DNA from: Pseudopithomyces maydicus
Taxonomy: Eukaryota; Ascomycota; Dothideomycetes; Pleosporales; Didymosphaeriaceae
Assembly (NCBI GenBank): GCA_026873275.1
Contig: JANTUC010000006.1
Span: 620,001 to 684,000, forward strand
Length of the DNA: 64,000 bases
Direction: 5' to 3'
The notes beneath the pieces are model-generated. The model saw nothing but the letters and a program-made list of their open reading frames with translations, did no database searches and was not told the DNA's origin. Position numbers and translations under genes: made by a program. Below, piece after piece: positions 1 through 10,763 of the stretch (position 1 is the first letter of the stretch; the number at the start of each line of letters is the position of its first letter).

Positions 1-220
1 CTTGCAAGCGGGTGGTCTCTTCATCTTGGGCCTGGATGGGGATGGCGTCCTGGGCGCCGACGCGCAGGGTGAGGAGCTGGCATGAGGCGGGAATTCCGGT
101 GATGGGCTCGAGGCGCGTCTTGAGATGTTGGATGGACCAGGCGGGCGAGATGCGGCGCTCGGACGAGGCGTTGGCGGAGGTGATTTGCAGGGGCACGTCC
201 GGGGCGGAGGTGAGGGACAT
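1..220 (-). CDS. alp11: Tubulin-folding cofactor B (Alp11/TBCB), N-terminal fragment
   Basis: Only the first 73 codons lie in the window; the gene runs off the left edge. The ATG is at 220-218 on the minus strand and the frame stays open to base 1. The protein begins with the ubiquitin-like domain typical of this family: a short strand after the start, then WSIQHLKTRLEPITGIP, which matches the Ubl motif preceding the CAP-Gly domain of Alp11/TBCB proteins. The family binds alpha-tubulin and works with cofactor E in tubulin dimer folding and recycling in the cytoplasm. The CAP-Gly domain itself would lie outside the window, so the call rests on the Ubl segment alone. No intron is visible in this part. 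Confidence 0.75.
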   Translation of the reverse strand, partial: MSLTSAPDVPLQITSANASSERRISPAWSIQHLKTRLEPITGIPASCQLLTLRVGAQDAIPIQAQDEETTRLQ

Positions 221-3200
221 GTTGGCGGTCAGGCAGGTCAGGTGGAGGCTGAGAGACGAGAGGGCGGGCAGGTGCGATGGATGGATTCTCGGATGGGCAC
301 CAACGCGTGCCTTCACCGGCGACGCTAGGGTGGAGAGCGGCTAGCGGAGGATGGGAGTGTGACGCTGGAGAGGTTCAAGACGATGACCCGCAGGGAGCGC
401 TGGGCGACGGGCCGCCAGGGAGGAGCAGCAGTGCAGCAGGAGCAGCAGGCAGCCCGTTTTGTGCGGCCACGGCCACGGCCACGGTTGGTGGGGGAAGCTC
501 TAGCGAGAGGTGCTTGGTGAGGTAGGTAGGGTAGGTACAGCTGGTAGCCTGGGACAGCTGGTACTTACAGCTGGCGGGTGGGTGCTGCAGGTGGCATGGC
601 ATGGCTGCTGCGCTGCTGGTGCACTGCTGTGCTGTGCAGTGCTATGCTGCTGTATGCTGCTATGCTGTGTTGTGCTGTGCTGTGCTATGCTGTGCCGTGC
701 TGTGCCGTGCGCTGCCTGATGCTGCTGCTGCTGCTGCCTCGCCCGTCAAGTACGTACCGCCCACCCACCCGCTCGCCCACCAGCGGGCGGTCGTTCGTCC
801 CCACGCGCGCAAGACGCCCATCCCACGCACTGTAAACAACAGTTCGCGACCCCCGCGCGCTCCGTGGCCTCTGCCGCTGCGGTTGCTGCCAGCCGGCGTC
901 TTGGGCCAAGGCCGGTGACATGGTAGTGCGCGCCCGCCGGCCTCTCTCTTCTGCCGCGGCATAGTGCGCATGTCGTCGCCCAGGTGCAGTGATGCCGTTC
1001 CTGTCCTGTCCTGTCCTGTATGCGCACGCCGTCCCAGCCACACACCGGCCCTGGTGTGCACGCTGGCATAGCACCACACTTCCAACACTGACAGCCGACG
1101 GGCCTCACCGCTTGTTCCCTCACACATGCGCCGCCTGCCAAAAATACCGTCTCGCCCAGCATCCTTCGTATCTGGGTGATGAACTGTCACAGAGCCCGCT
1201 CGCTCGCAATGTATGCCCCCCCAGAGCCATGACGCCAGGCCGTGGGCACCGCAGAGCCAGGGTGCCCGTCGCCTGTGGCTTTCTCGCAGCCACAGAGGCA
1301 CGAGACGGACTGTCGGGACGCCGCAGCCTGGAGCCGGGGCGCTGGAAGAAATCGTGTTCGCAGCCGCATTCGCATACAGATGGCCCTCCGAACTGACAAG
1401 GTGGGCCCGCTTCGCACCATGAGCCCACCGGCAAGCCTTTTATTCAAGAACACTGTCCCCGTGCGCCCTCCCCCAAGCTAATGCAGCTCGGTCGTTTTAG
1501 CACCGGTAGCGCCTCCTCCAAACTGCTCTCAAACATCCACCACCACGTCCAGCGGTTGCCGCGTGAACTAGCCCTCCCATTCACCGCCTCGTGTGTCCAT
1601 GCCCGTCTCCGTGATGCAGTCCGCCCCTCCGCTCGAGGTGGCTATCCAGCCTCGACCGCCGGGACCTGCCCGCCCGCACCTGCCCGCCTGCACCTGGCCC
1701 ACCCGTGGACACGCCGAGTCACGTGCACGCTGCTCAACCTCATTGGAACGCTGGAGCCATGCCGGCCCCGGAGCTACCTCTCCGTTCGGGCGCATGCGTC
1801 TTGTTTAACCACCAAGCTAAACGTCACGGCCACCTGCTCGGCACTTGACCGCATTTCACCGCTCTTCGCATCCAGGCACGCTCTGCACGCACTTGGACAC
1901 GCACCCAGACACACACGTACGTGGTGGCCTCGGTGGGCCTGTCCCTTCCGGTGCACTAGGTCGCCGTGTGGGCGTGGTGGGCGTGAACACATCACCACCT
2001 GCACCGCCATAATGACTTCAGCGTTCGTGAAGCATTCTCGGTAGCGACTCATTTGGCGTCAGATAACCGTAGGGCAGGGCGAAGGATGTGCAGATCTTGT
2101 TCGCCGCGCTACGCCAGGTCATCGCGCTTCTGCAATAGAACCCGGCCCTTGCCAACAAGCTCACAGATCCCTGGACCCGTTCACCGCCCCTGATTCGCTG
2201 CACCGCCTGGGAAGCCTCGCTCGTCGGTCGTGTCATCGAGGCTTCGAATGGGCGACAGCCAGAGCGTACGAACAACGTTGTGCCAGCACCACGTTTTGCT
2301 GCTGCAGCCCTGTCCTGCTCCCCCCGAGCGGCCTGGCAGAGAGGGCGCCAAATCAACCCGAGACGTACGAGTAAGTGGATATGAAGCAATAAGGGAAAGA
2401 TGCCGCCTGAGTAATGCTGCAAAGTGGGGGACACGTCATCGCCGTCTCCTGCTAGCAGCGGCACCCGTCTGCTCTTTGTTGCACTTGACGTTGGCAATCT
2501 GGGCGTAGGGGTTCTTTCTTTTTAGCAACATGGCTCGTTAGGGCCGCTCCTGATCAGCTGTCCTGCCTCGACAGGGTCCGTGGGTTATCCCGGCATCCAG
2601 CAGTGGCGCCGCCAGCACAGAGCTAGGCCAGCGTCAAGGACAAAAGTAGTCAGTAACAAGTCAGAGACGCCAAAGGGTGCATTCTAATCCACAGCCCCGG
2701 ATCCCTACCGTGGACGGACAGCGAGGCGGCACCACCAGGGCCTGTCCAAGAAATGCATGGCATTGCCGTCGCACGCACACCGGCTCTAACTCCTCTACCA
2801 TTCCATCCGTGCCCTCAAGTACCTCACTCCCTGTTGCCCGCTCGTCAGGCCGTGCCCATTACTCTCCAACATTGCGCTTTCTTCTTGCTCAACCCTTTTT
2901 GCGCACCTAGTGGCTGAGCTCGTCTGCCATTAGAGACCCATTGGTTGGCCCCGTTTCACGCCCCTGTTCTCTGCACAGTGCCATTCTCTTAATAGCTCCA
3001 TACAGACCACTCACAGTCGGTATCGCCTGTGTCCACTCTCCACTGGCTACTTGGGACCTACTTCGGAACATCACCCGCTACTCGAACATCCCACCACCTT
3101 CTTCCTGCCTGACGCCTCCTATTTTGGCATTGTCATTCTTCTGCGCTGCAACTCTTTTCCCTTCTTGCGCAGAGTCGGTTACCTGACACCATCTTGCCCT

Positions 3201-3500
3201 GACCGGTACTCCGCGGTGTACTGAACATCATCTGTCTTGGCCCAACTAGTGCGCCCAACGCCGCACCTCGTCCCGCCCTGCTCCCTCACGAATCTGCATC
3301 AAACCAGACTTCCATCCCATCCAAACATCAACCAGACGACGCATCTTGGGGTTTTTGCTTACTCCTAATCCATTGTGTTGATAAACATCACTCTCCCGGG
3401 TCAAAGAGTAACTTTCCTAACACCGTCTCCTACTTGGTGTCTCACATACTCCATTTCGAGACAACAACCGGTGGTCAAGACGAGAACAAAAAAACAGGAG
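221..3500. other. Long intergenic region between alp11 and the Myb gene
   Basis: I see no convincing gene in this 3.3 kb. Open frames of up to about 210 codons exist on both strands, but they are low in complexity, overlap each other and show no family motif. The left part should carry the alp11 promoter and a G/C/T microsatellite. The right part (about 2.7-3.5 kb) is pyrimidine-rich with many short CT tracts, as expected for the promoter and 5' leader of the Myb gene. Confidence 0.6.
618..740. repeat. Imperfect GCTGT/GCTAT microsatellite ending in a CTG run
   Basis: The stretch is built from degenerate five- and six-base units (GCTGT, GCTAT, GCCGT) and ends in about six CTG/GCT triplets. 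It creates spurious low-complexity open frames (Leu/Cys/Ala-rich on plus, Ser/Gln/His-rich on minus). It lies in the presumed promoter of alp11. Confidence 0.8.
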
Positions 3501-3549
3501 CGTTTCCAATATATATGGGCTGGCTCAGGTCCGGTCCACTCAGCCCATC

Positions 3550-5183
3550 GTGGATATCAACCTACTCATCGAGCCGCGGGGCTCTGAATCCCCAGCGAGC
3601 AAGAAGAGTTCTGTCTCGGTAGGGTCTGCCTCTACTGGAGGGGCAAGAGCATACACTTCCATCACAGCCCCGGTCGGATACACACCGCCTACGGCATATG
3701 CAAATGCCTCACCCGCTCATATCGCCGCCGCCCCAGTCTATGTGACATCCTCTCCAGCCTATAGTGCAGCACCGGCATACTCGCCGCAGGGACCAACGTC
3801 TGCTGCATCAATGCAAGGCGGACCTGTTCTACCCGCCATTTCAGAATTACACCGACACCAGGACCCTGGGCCACCGCCGCCGCCTCAATTCCGGCCCCTT
3901 TACTCTGGAGCCGCTGTGAACTCTGTGATTCCTCAAGGCTCTACAGGCTCGAATGGATCTCCTCCGTCTCAGATGCTCAAGAGGGCAACATCACAAACAC
4001 CACTTCCGGAAGAGAGCCCAGCGAAGAAACAGTCCAAGTGGACGCCCGAGGAGGACAATCTTACCATAGAGCTGCGTGGGCAGGGCATGAAATGGGACGA
4101 CATTGCAAAGCGCCTACCCGGACGAAGCTCCATCTCATGCCGATTGCGCTACCAGAACTATCTCGAGAAACGAGCGGTTTGGGATGAAGAGAAGAAAAAC
4201 AAACTGGCACGACTTTACGCTCGGTATGTACAATACGCCTTCTTCGATGCTTCAGCATTGCAATGCGGTCCTCCATCATTTGGTTTCATCCTCCCATGGA
4301 TCTTTGGTGCAAGCTATCCACACCCCTAATCTTTCGACCTTTTACTGAGACGCTTCTAAGCGTCTTCCCTTGTTACACTTGCTGATATGAATGTAGATTC
4401 AAGGACCAAATGTGGCAGAAAGTGGCTACTGAAATGGGCATTCCGTGGCGTTCGGCCGAGTCAATGCACTGGCAGCTAGGAGAACAAGAAATGAGCGCGC
4501 GCGCCAACGCCCCCGTATTCCAATTACATCCTTCGGCTACTGGTACAGGTCTCAATTCGCCTCCTTCTGGTTCCGTCGCACCCGTATCCGTATCCGGGCA
4601 ACCGCCGCCTCCGCCTCTTGCGCAAAACCAAGTGCCACCTTCGCATGGCTTCACACCCGCGAACGCGCCTCAGTTGATGCCTTTTACGCAACCGCCACCT
4701 CCGCCACCTCATGTACATCAGCCTCAGTACCAGCAACAGGCTCTACCTCCTCAAGCACCGATCCAACACTCCCACCAACGCTCGGACAGCGGCTCAAGTC
4801 AGGGACGGACAAGAGCCAGCTCGTTCAGCCGGAGACGGGCCAGAAATAGTGTTCCACCCCATCTCGGACCAACCCTGCCACAGATTCACCCTCGATCTGA
4901 GGCTGATTTGATTAGTGGGGCAAGGACTGCACCGGCTCCCGACACCAACATCAAGCGAGAGGAAGAAGGGCCGTTGGGTGAGGCGTTCGGAAAGAGAAAG
5001 AGAGAGGAAGACGCTGTACATGGCTTACGAGCCGATGCGGATGCTCGAAGCCAAGGTGGAAGGAGCCCTGATCGAGTGTCACAACGAAGCGGCACGGGCA
5101 GCGTCAAGAGCTTGAAGCGAAGTGTTGATGATACGGACGAGGTAGAACACATACGGTCAAGACCTCAGTCAACCGTAGTATGA
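3550..5183 (+). CDS. Myb/SANT-domain DNA-binding protein
   Basis: Two exons: one ending at 4223 and 4397-5183, joined by a 173-nt intron with a GTATGT donor and a TAG acceptor. The joined frame is intact. A SANT/Myb repeat starts with WTPEEDNLTIELRGQGMKWD about 164 codons from 3550 and ends with ISCRLRYQNYLEK. A second, degenerate helix set across the splice includes MWQKVATEMGIPWRSAESMHW. The rest is disordered: Ala/Pro/Tyr-rich before, Pro/Gln- and Arg/Ser-rich after, with possible nuclear signals (SRRRAR, GKRKREE). This is a fungal Myb-type regulator; targets are unknown. The start is unresolved: codon 3550 is GTG, the first in-frame ATG is at 3811, and an ATG at 3515 is one base out of frame. 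An upstream exon is possible. Confidence 0.8.
4224..4396 (+). other. Intron in the Myb gene
   Basis: The donor is GTATGT and the acceptor is ATGTAG, preceded by a likely branch sequence (gctgat). Removing it joins codon 225 (Arg) in frame with FKDQMWQKV. At 173 nt it is long for this window, where most introns are 40-60 nt. It splits the second SANT-like helix set. Confidence 0.8.
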
Positions 5184-8100
5184 TGGCGTCATTCGGGACA
5201 TGCCTACCATTTGCTTTCATAGCATGGTTGGTATGGACATGGATTAACGCGAGATCGATTTAGCATGATGAGACTTTTGGATGATTCGGGCAGGGACCGA
5301 AAGAAAGTGAATTGAATTGAATGCGGGTGGATTATCGGTATATACGGACGGTTGGATGCGGTACACAAACAAGACGGCATGCACATACGAACTCTCGGTA
5401 TCGGGTTGGGATGGGACGCATCACGGTTGCATAACGGTTTCGGACACAAAGACATGGCGGCCACTCGTCGAATTTTCTCGCGGATGATCGAGCGTCTATG
5501 ATTGTGGCATTTAGCGTGGGTGGCATGTTTTCTAGCATTTCTTATCCCTCATATTGTCTCTCTGATTCTTATCTGTTTTACAACATCATAGCGTGTGTTG
5601 GGGGGTTTGTTCATTCATTGTTTTGACTAGATATACCACATTGGCGGCAGCGCTCACGATCAGGCATTTACAGCGGCATCTTCTGTCTTCCCATACGTAC
5701 AAGCATCTGCTTTTGGGTAAAAAAATATTTTAGCATTTCCGTTATCCTCTTGGAGCATTTCGTCCCAGCGAGCCAACTTGGGCCGCAAGAAAATTTTCTC
5801 TCGTCATTTGCACATGGCATCAATGTACACGCTAGAACTATATCGCATCGTTACTATAAGCTCAATAGACACATTGATGAGCGCACACCGATACTGCAAG
5901 CTGGCTCATACGCGCACCGCGTCTCCACTCCGCCACTTTGCGACCGTCAAAAACCAGGCTTGGTTTGTGGGCGGTGAAGCGCCCTCTTCCGTCGATGACG
6001 TATCTTGCGAAGCGTTAGGCATGTGGTCAGTTACGTGGCAGGGCGCGGCCGGTGCGTTGTCACCGCTCGTGCATACTATTTCTTCAGTGTTCTACACTCA
6101 TTTACTCAGCCGAGAGGACTAACGTCGACCAGCCTGAGGCAAGGCAAGCGTGGGTCGTAGTGCGTGGTGTGGCTCTAGCTTGCCTCACTTTCCGGCAGGA
6201 GGCGGGCACCATGACTCGAAGGTAAAGTGTGGCGGGTAGGGCTGCGAGTCACTCTGTTCGGGGCGGACGCTTGAAGAGGCCCAAAACTTCTGCCATGCAT
6301 GAAAAGACTGGTTGACATGTGCTAGGTCTGCTGAAGCGTGAACTGAAGGTTCACACTTGGGTTCGCGCTTGCGTCCACGCTTCGGCTGCACGCAGCAGCC
6401 CAATTCACTACTACTCAATGGCCATTTCCGCATACGAACGTGTTCGGCGAGCAAGATCTGCACGCCAGGTCAAGAAGAGTAGTATGGAAACCCTGGGGAC
6501 AGCTGAACATGGGGGGCTGGGCTAAGCGTTCTAGAAGATGGAAGGAAGTTTGGAGATCTAGATTGCCTGGTGGAAGAAGGCAGCATGGACGGGACATGGG
6601 TGCGTACCAGCATGACATGACCATGGCGCACCAAGGCCATTAAAAAACAAACAAAAGAAGGAAAATTCACGACCAAATCTACATGCATTCAGGTGGTGAT
6701 GATCCCCATGAATGCCTTGGAAGTACCCTTCCGCTGCTCGTCTTGGCCGCTTTGCAATGCGCGAGCAACTCATGATTCACGCCTTAAGTCGTCCAACGAT
6801 TAGCATGGAAACCTCATTGTCTGAAACAAACCCACACCATGGAAGTTCCACCGAAGGCCTGCAGAACGATTGTCTGTTTCCGCAGCCGTTCTCTTGACTA
6901 AAAAGGGGTACGTGGTTGGCCTTGGGCCTCGCGGGCGGATAGATCGACGTGATGCAACGGCGCGGGCAGCCGGAGATCTGCCATGACAAGCTCGGATGCA
7001 TGCAATAACGGCTCCTCCCTGCGAACATGTTCAAACAAATTCCATGCAAGTGCGGAATCGAGATGCGCTCTTCCAAGGACAAGGGGGTACCCTCGAGACC
7101 AGATGCCTAGCGTGTTTGGCGAGTGCTTCAGCAAAGCATCTTTATCCTGGCTGTGGATATGGGTAGCGGGTTCGTATCAACGGCCAAGAGAAATCAGTGT
7201 TCACCTGCATGCACGCCAGAATGTTGCGAATACTAGCCGTGGACATTGTGAGTGACATGTTCCCTTAATTCAATGACTTGTGTTAGACGTCAGCCTCCGT
7301 GTGTGCCTAAACTCCACAACTGCATCCACATCCAAGCGTCTGGTCGACCAGAAATAGCTTCTCCTCTTCCGTCATGTAGCCCGCGGTCATGGTCGGGCTA
7401 ATCACTTGAGAACGGGCAACGATCCGGTTCGTATGCAAACATCCGATCCCCCAGGTCTCACTAGCCATGTCGTTCAAGCCTCCCCAACACCTCGCCCCGC
7501 GAGTCACTTGGATTCCCATCAAGCATGATCAAGACATTCATGCACGTCTCTCGCCGGCAAATGCAACGGCGCCGATGAAACGAGGTACAGATCAATGACA
7601 AGAGCGATGCGGTTTGACAGAGTTCTAGCGTGGAAGGGTGTTCGAGGTTCCAAATCCGAGGCGAAACTTTATTTTCCATGTTGACACGCGACACGCGACC
7701 GTGCTACCACGACCTCGCCATACCTACCTTTCGTGTTTGAGAACATGCCCTGCCGCCTGAAATTGGCCTCTGTCAGAATCTTTGCACGATCCTCATGGTG
7801 CGACCCCATCTCGCGTCTCAAACGCAGCTTGGTCCCGCTCCACCCCATCCCAAAATAATAAAACCCCTGGCCCTCTTCGCACGGAACCAGATCCGCGTGG
7901 TAATTTCGTATCGGGTGCTCACCATCCCTCGGAAATTATCTGAAATCATTCCCAGCTAGTTGGGATGGTGCTGGCATGGCCCAGTCTGTTAGCGTTCTTT
8001 TGACTCGTGGCTCCTAGCTCTGGCGCTAACGACTGGCGTTCGCACGGTACGTGATGCGATGTGGAGGCGGAGACAGGGAGCCGATTGTAATTCCATATTG

Positions 8101-10763
8101 ACGTAGGAGGGTGTGGTGCTTGACTCGGCGTCCAAGAAAGTGTATCACCTAGAGTGAAGCAAGGAGGAAATAGTAACATGAACTGTAAAGATAACAACGA
8201 TGCGTTTGAGAGTGCTATTTGAGAGATTTAGAGAATGAATGAGGTGTGAGTATCTGAGATAGTCTCAGGCAGCAAATGTATGATTTCTTAGACACAAAAG
8301 CGACACTGATTATGTTGTTCGGAAGCGTACGCATCCGAATAAACCTTTTCTTTTTTGTATTAGAAGGTGTCTCAAGTGAGGTCTTAACCTTATGCATCAA
8401 GTACGAGTAAAACATGTATCTTCATGATTCGAAACTATTGATATACGTAGATCAAATATGATTAAGAGTGTAGTATGATCTTCCGGCACTATCACTATTG
8501 ATGAATTTACGTTGAATTTAGGACTGATACCTCTCTATCTTTCAAGCTTGTCGAACTTATAATTATGTTACATTGACACATGTCATGGAGTGCACCATTG
8601 TATCTGGTAAACATTGTCCCGTTTCAACGATCAACTTGGTTTTTACCTCTAGATGATAAAGGGATAAATATGTGGCAATGCCTTCGCAACCGAAAGCGAA
8701 TACACACAAGATGAAAGGATTATATTCTGTATGAACTCTTTGTGAAACGTCATCGCAGACTATTTCTCCTCTACCTAACTCTATGGTATATACGTATATG
8801 TCAGCTCAATCGTACGTTGCTTCTAAGCTTCAGAAAAGCCCTCAATCATATTAAAAAATAGTCTGGGTCCATGAAGTTTCCGTGAGTATCAAGAATTTTA
8901 CGGAGTAATTCTGAATAGTTGTATAGACACCCAGATTTAATAAGATTTAATCTCTGTATATCAGGCTATTAACAATCAAACACGCTGTGGTCAGATGGTA
9001 ACAAACTGTAGTGATTATGTATGAGTTTCTATTTTTGAAAAAGTAGCAACGGAGTAGATGACCAGACAATAATAGTTGAAAAAAAGCCGTCTTCCCCTCT
9101 TGTGACAGTTGAAAAACGTTCTTGCACTAATCATACTCTGAGAGAGTAATGAGATAGAGCTATTCGAGCGGTACAGCTATTTTGATTAAAGACTTTGCAC
9201 TACGCTATAGTTTTGACCAACAACCACTGGAGATCATATTATGCCAGTTTCTGAGTCTGAGCGTGCATAGTCACAGTTTTCTAAAGATGTTTTATAATAT
9301 CCTTGGGCGGTACCCTCTTGACATGCAGAATACCATGATGCTTACAGATGAAACAGTCTCTTACTACTACATGCACTACAAATTAAGTTCAGGAATAGAT
9401 GGTATGAATAGAATCGGACGCAAAGAATATATTTTTCATCAAAGATTTGGTGACTCAATACAACACATGCTCATCATGTCTCATCACTTCCATCACTGCT
9501 GATACTTAATTTAAACAGTATACCTCTCCCGATCGGCTAATTAGTCATGCCAACAGCCACATAGCATTTAGAAAGGTAGAAACAGGTACAAATCAGTGGC
9601 ACAAAACTCACTGTCACATCCTGCAAGTCGGTTGTCACCAGTAACTGTAGCGCAGCTCCGCCGCCATGCAGATGCACCCGCCAGGGGATGTGTAACAGCA
9701 CCGATTTTTCCTGTCCGCACCCTTGGAGCTACGATTTTGCTCAAAACTAGATCGATTACTAGCTCGTGATCCGCCTGTGGTGCTTTACTATGTACCTGGT
9801 TGCAGTGCGCGCATGGGCTAGCGACCGTACTTCTTCCACCGCTCTTTCATATTATCTCGTACTGAATACCCAAGATACAAGGGATCAGATCCATGAAAGC
9901 ACCCACTTGTCTTCTATCTTCTCGCTTAACCATGCGATCGTACATTGTGGAGCACAACTCGTATTACACAAAAGCTGCATCTGGTGACACTAAGTCGGGA
10001 TTTCGCCAGTAAGCGGTTCGGCGGCCAATGCATGATGCAGCTTGTACCTAGTCGGAAGAGCCGGCCGGGAATGAAAGAATCCATGGAGAAAAGCTAGAGC
10101 ATTCAAGCCTCATGGTCCACGGGTGGATGAAAACGATGTAGCGGTGAAGAACGCTGAAAGTCGGTGTAGAACGCCAAGTTCGGACCATCAGAACCATGGA
10201 GAATACATCGTTGAACGAAGCGGCCAGATACCGCTACGCAAACATGGACAATGAGATGAAATCTAAGCGATATGTAAACTCGCCGCAGAGAACTGCTCTG
10301 TCGCAAGGTCCCATGGTAGGTCCCGAGGTCCCCGGGAATATCGTTATCACGTGATATGCATCTATCAATTCTGTGGACGAACTGCATCTGAGCACTGAGT
10401 GGATGACATCTACAAGTAGATTCACTCGGCACCCAATCGGCACCCAATACCATAATCCATTGTGCAGCCCCGACAGTTGAACTAAAATGTCCCCACAATA
10501 TAGCGCAAACTGTGCAAAACCCACATTCACCGGACAAGTCCTTGACTCGCATTGCATCGGGAACATGGAAATCGCGCTATCATAGAACATGCAGTAGTCG
10601 ACGATGCTAGTCGCATATAGCACCATCCAGAACTGTCTCAGGGTAAAGCGAAAGTTGCCAGCCGTCACCGCCAAATATATTCCATATTGTTCCCTGAGAA
10701 GTATATGCACCTAGCGAGTCAAACACTCCGGTGAAGAGCAAGATACCTAGAAAAAGCAAAGGC
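5184..10763. other. Gene-poor region, partly AT-rich
   Basis: There are 5.6 kb without a recognisable gene. The first part is the 3' flank of the Myb gene. From about 8.2 to 9.65 kb the sequence turns clearly AT-richer and all frames are short. One 106-codon plus-strand frame (9182-9502) and overlapping minus-strand frames at 10.1-10.8 kb have no motif I know; the latter partly shadow the last mif2 exon. I see no terminal repeats, transposase or RNA gene. The AT-rich block could be decayed, RIP-mutated DNA, but I cannot count dinucleotides reliably by eye. Confidence 0.5.

Noticed and set aside
660..1301. 213-codon minus-strand open frame
   Set aside because: It runs into the GCT/TGC microsatellite and ends in Ser/His/Gln repeats; no family motif.
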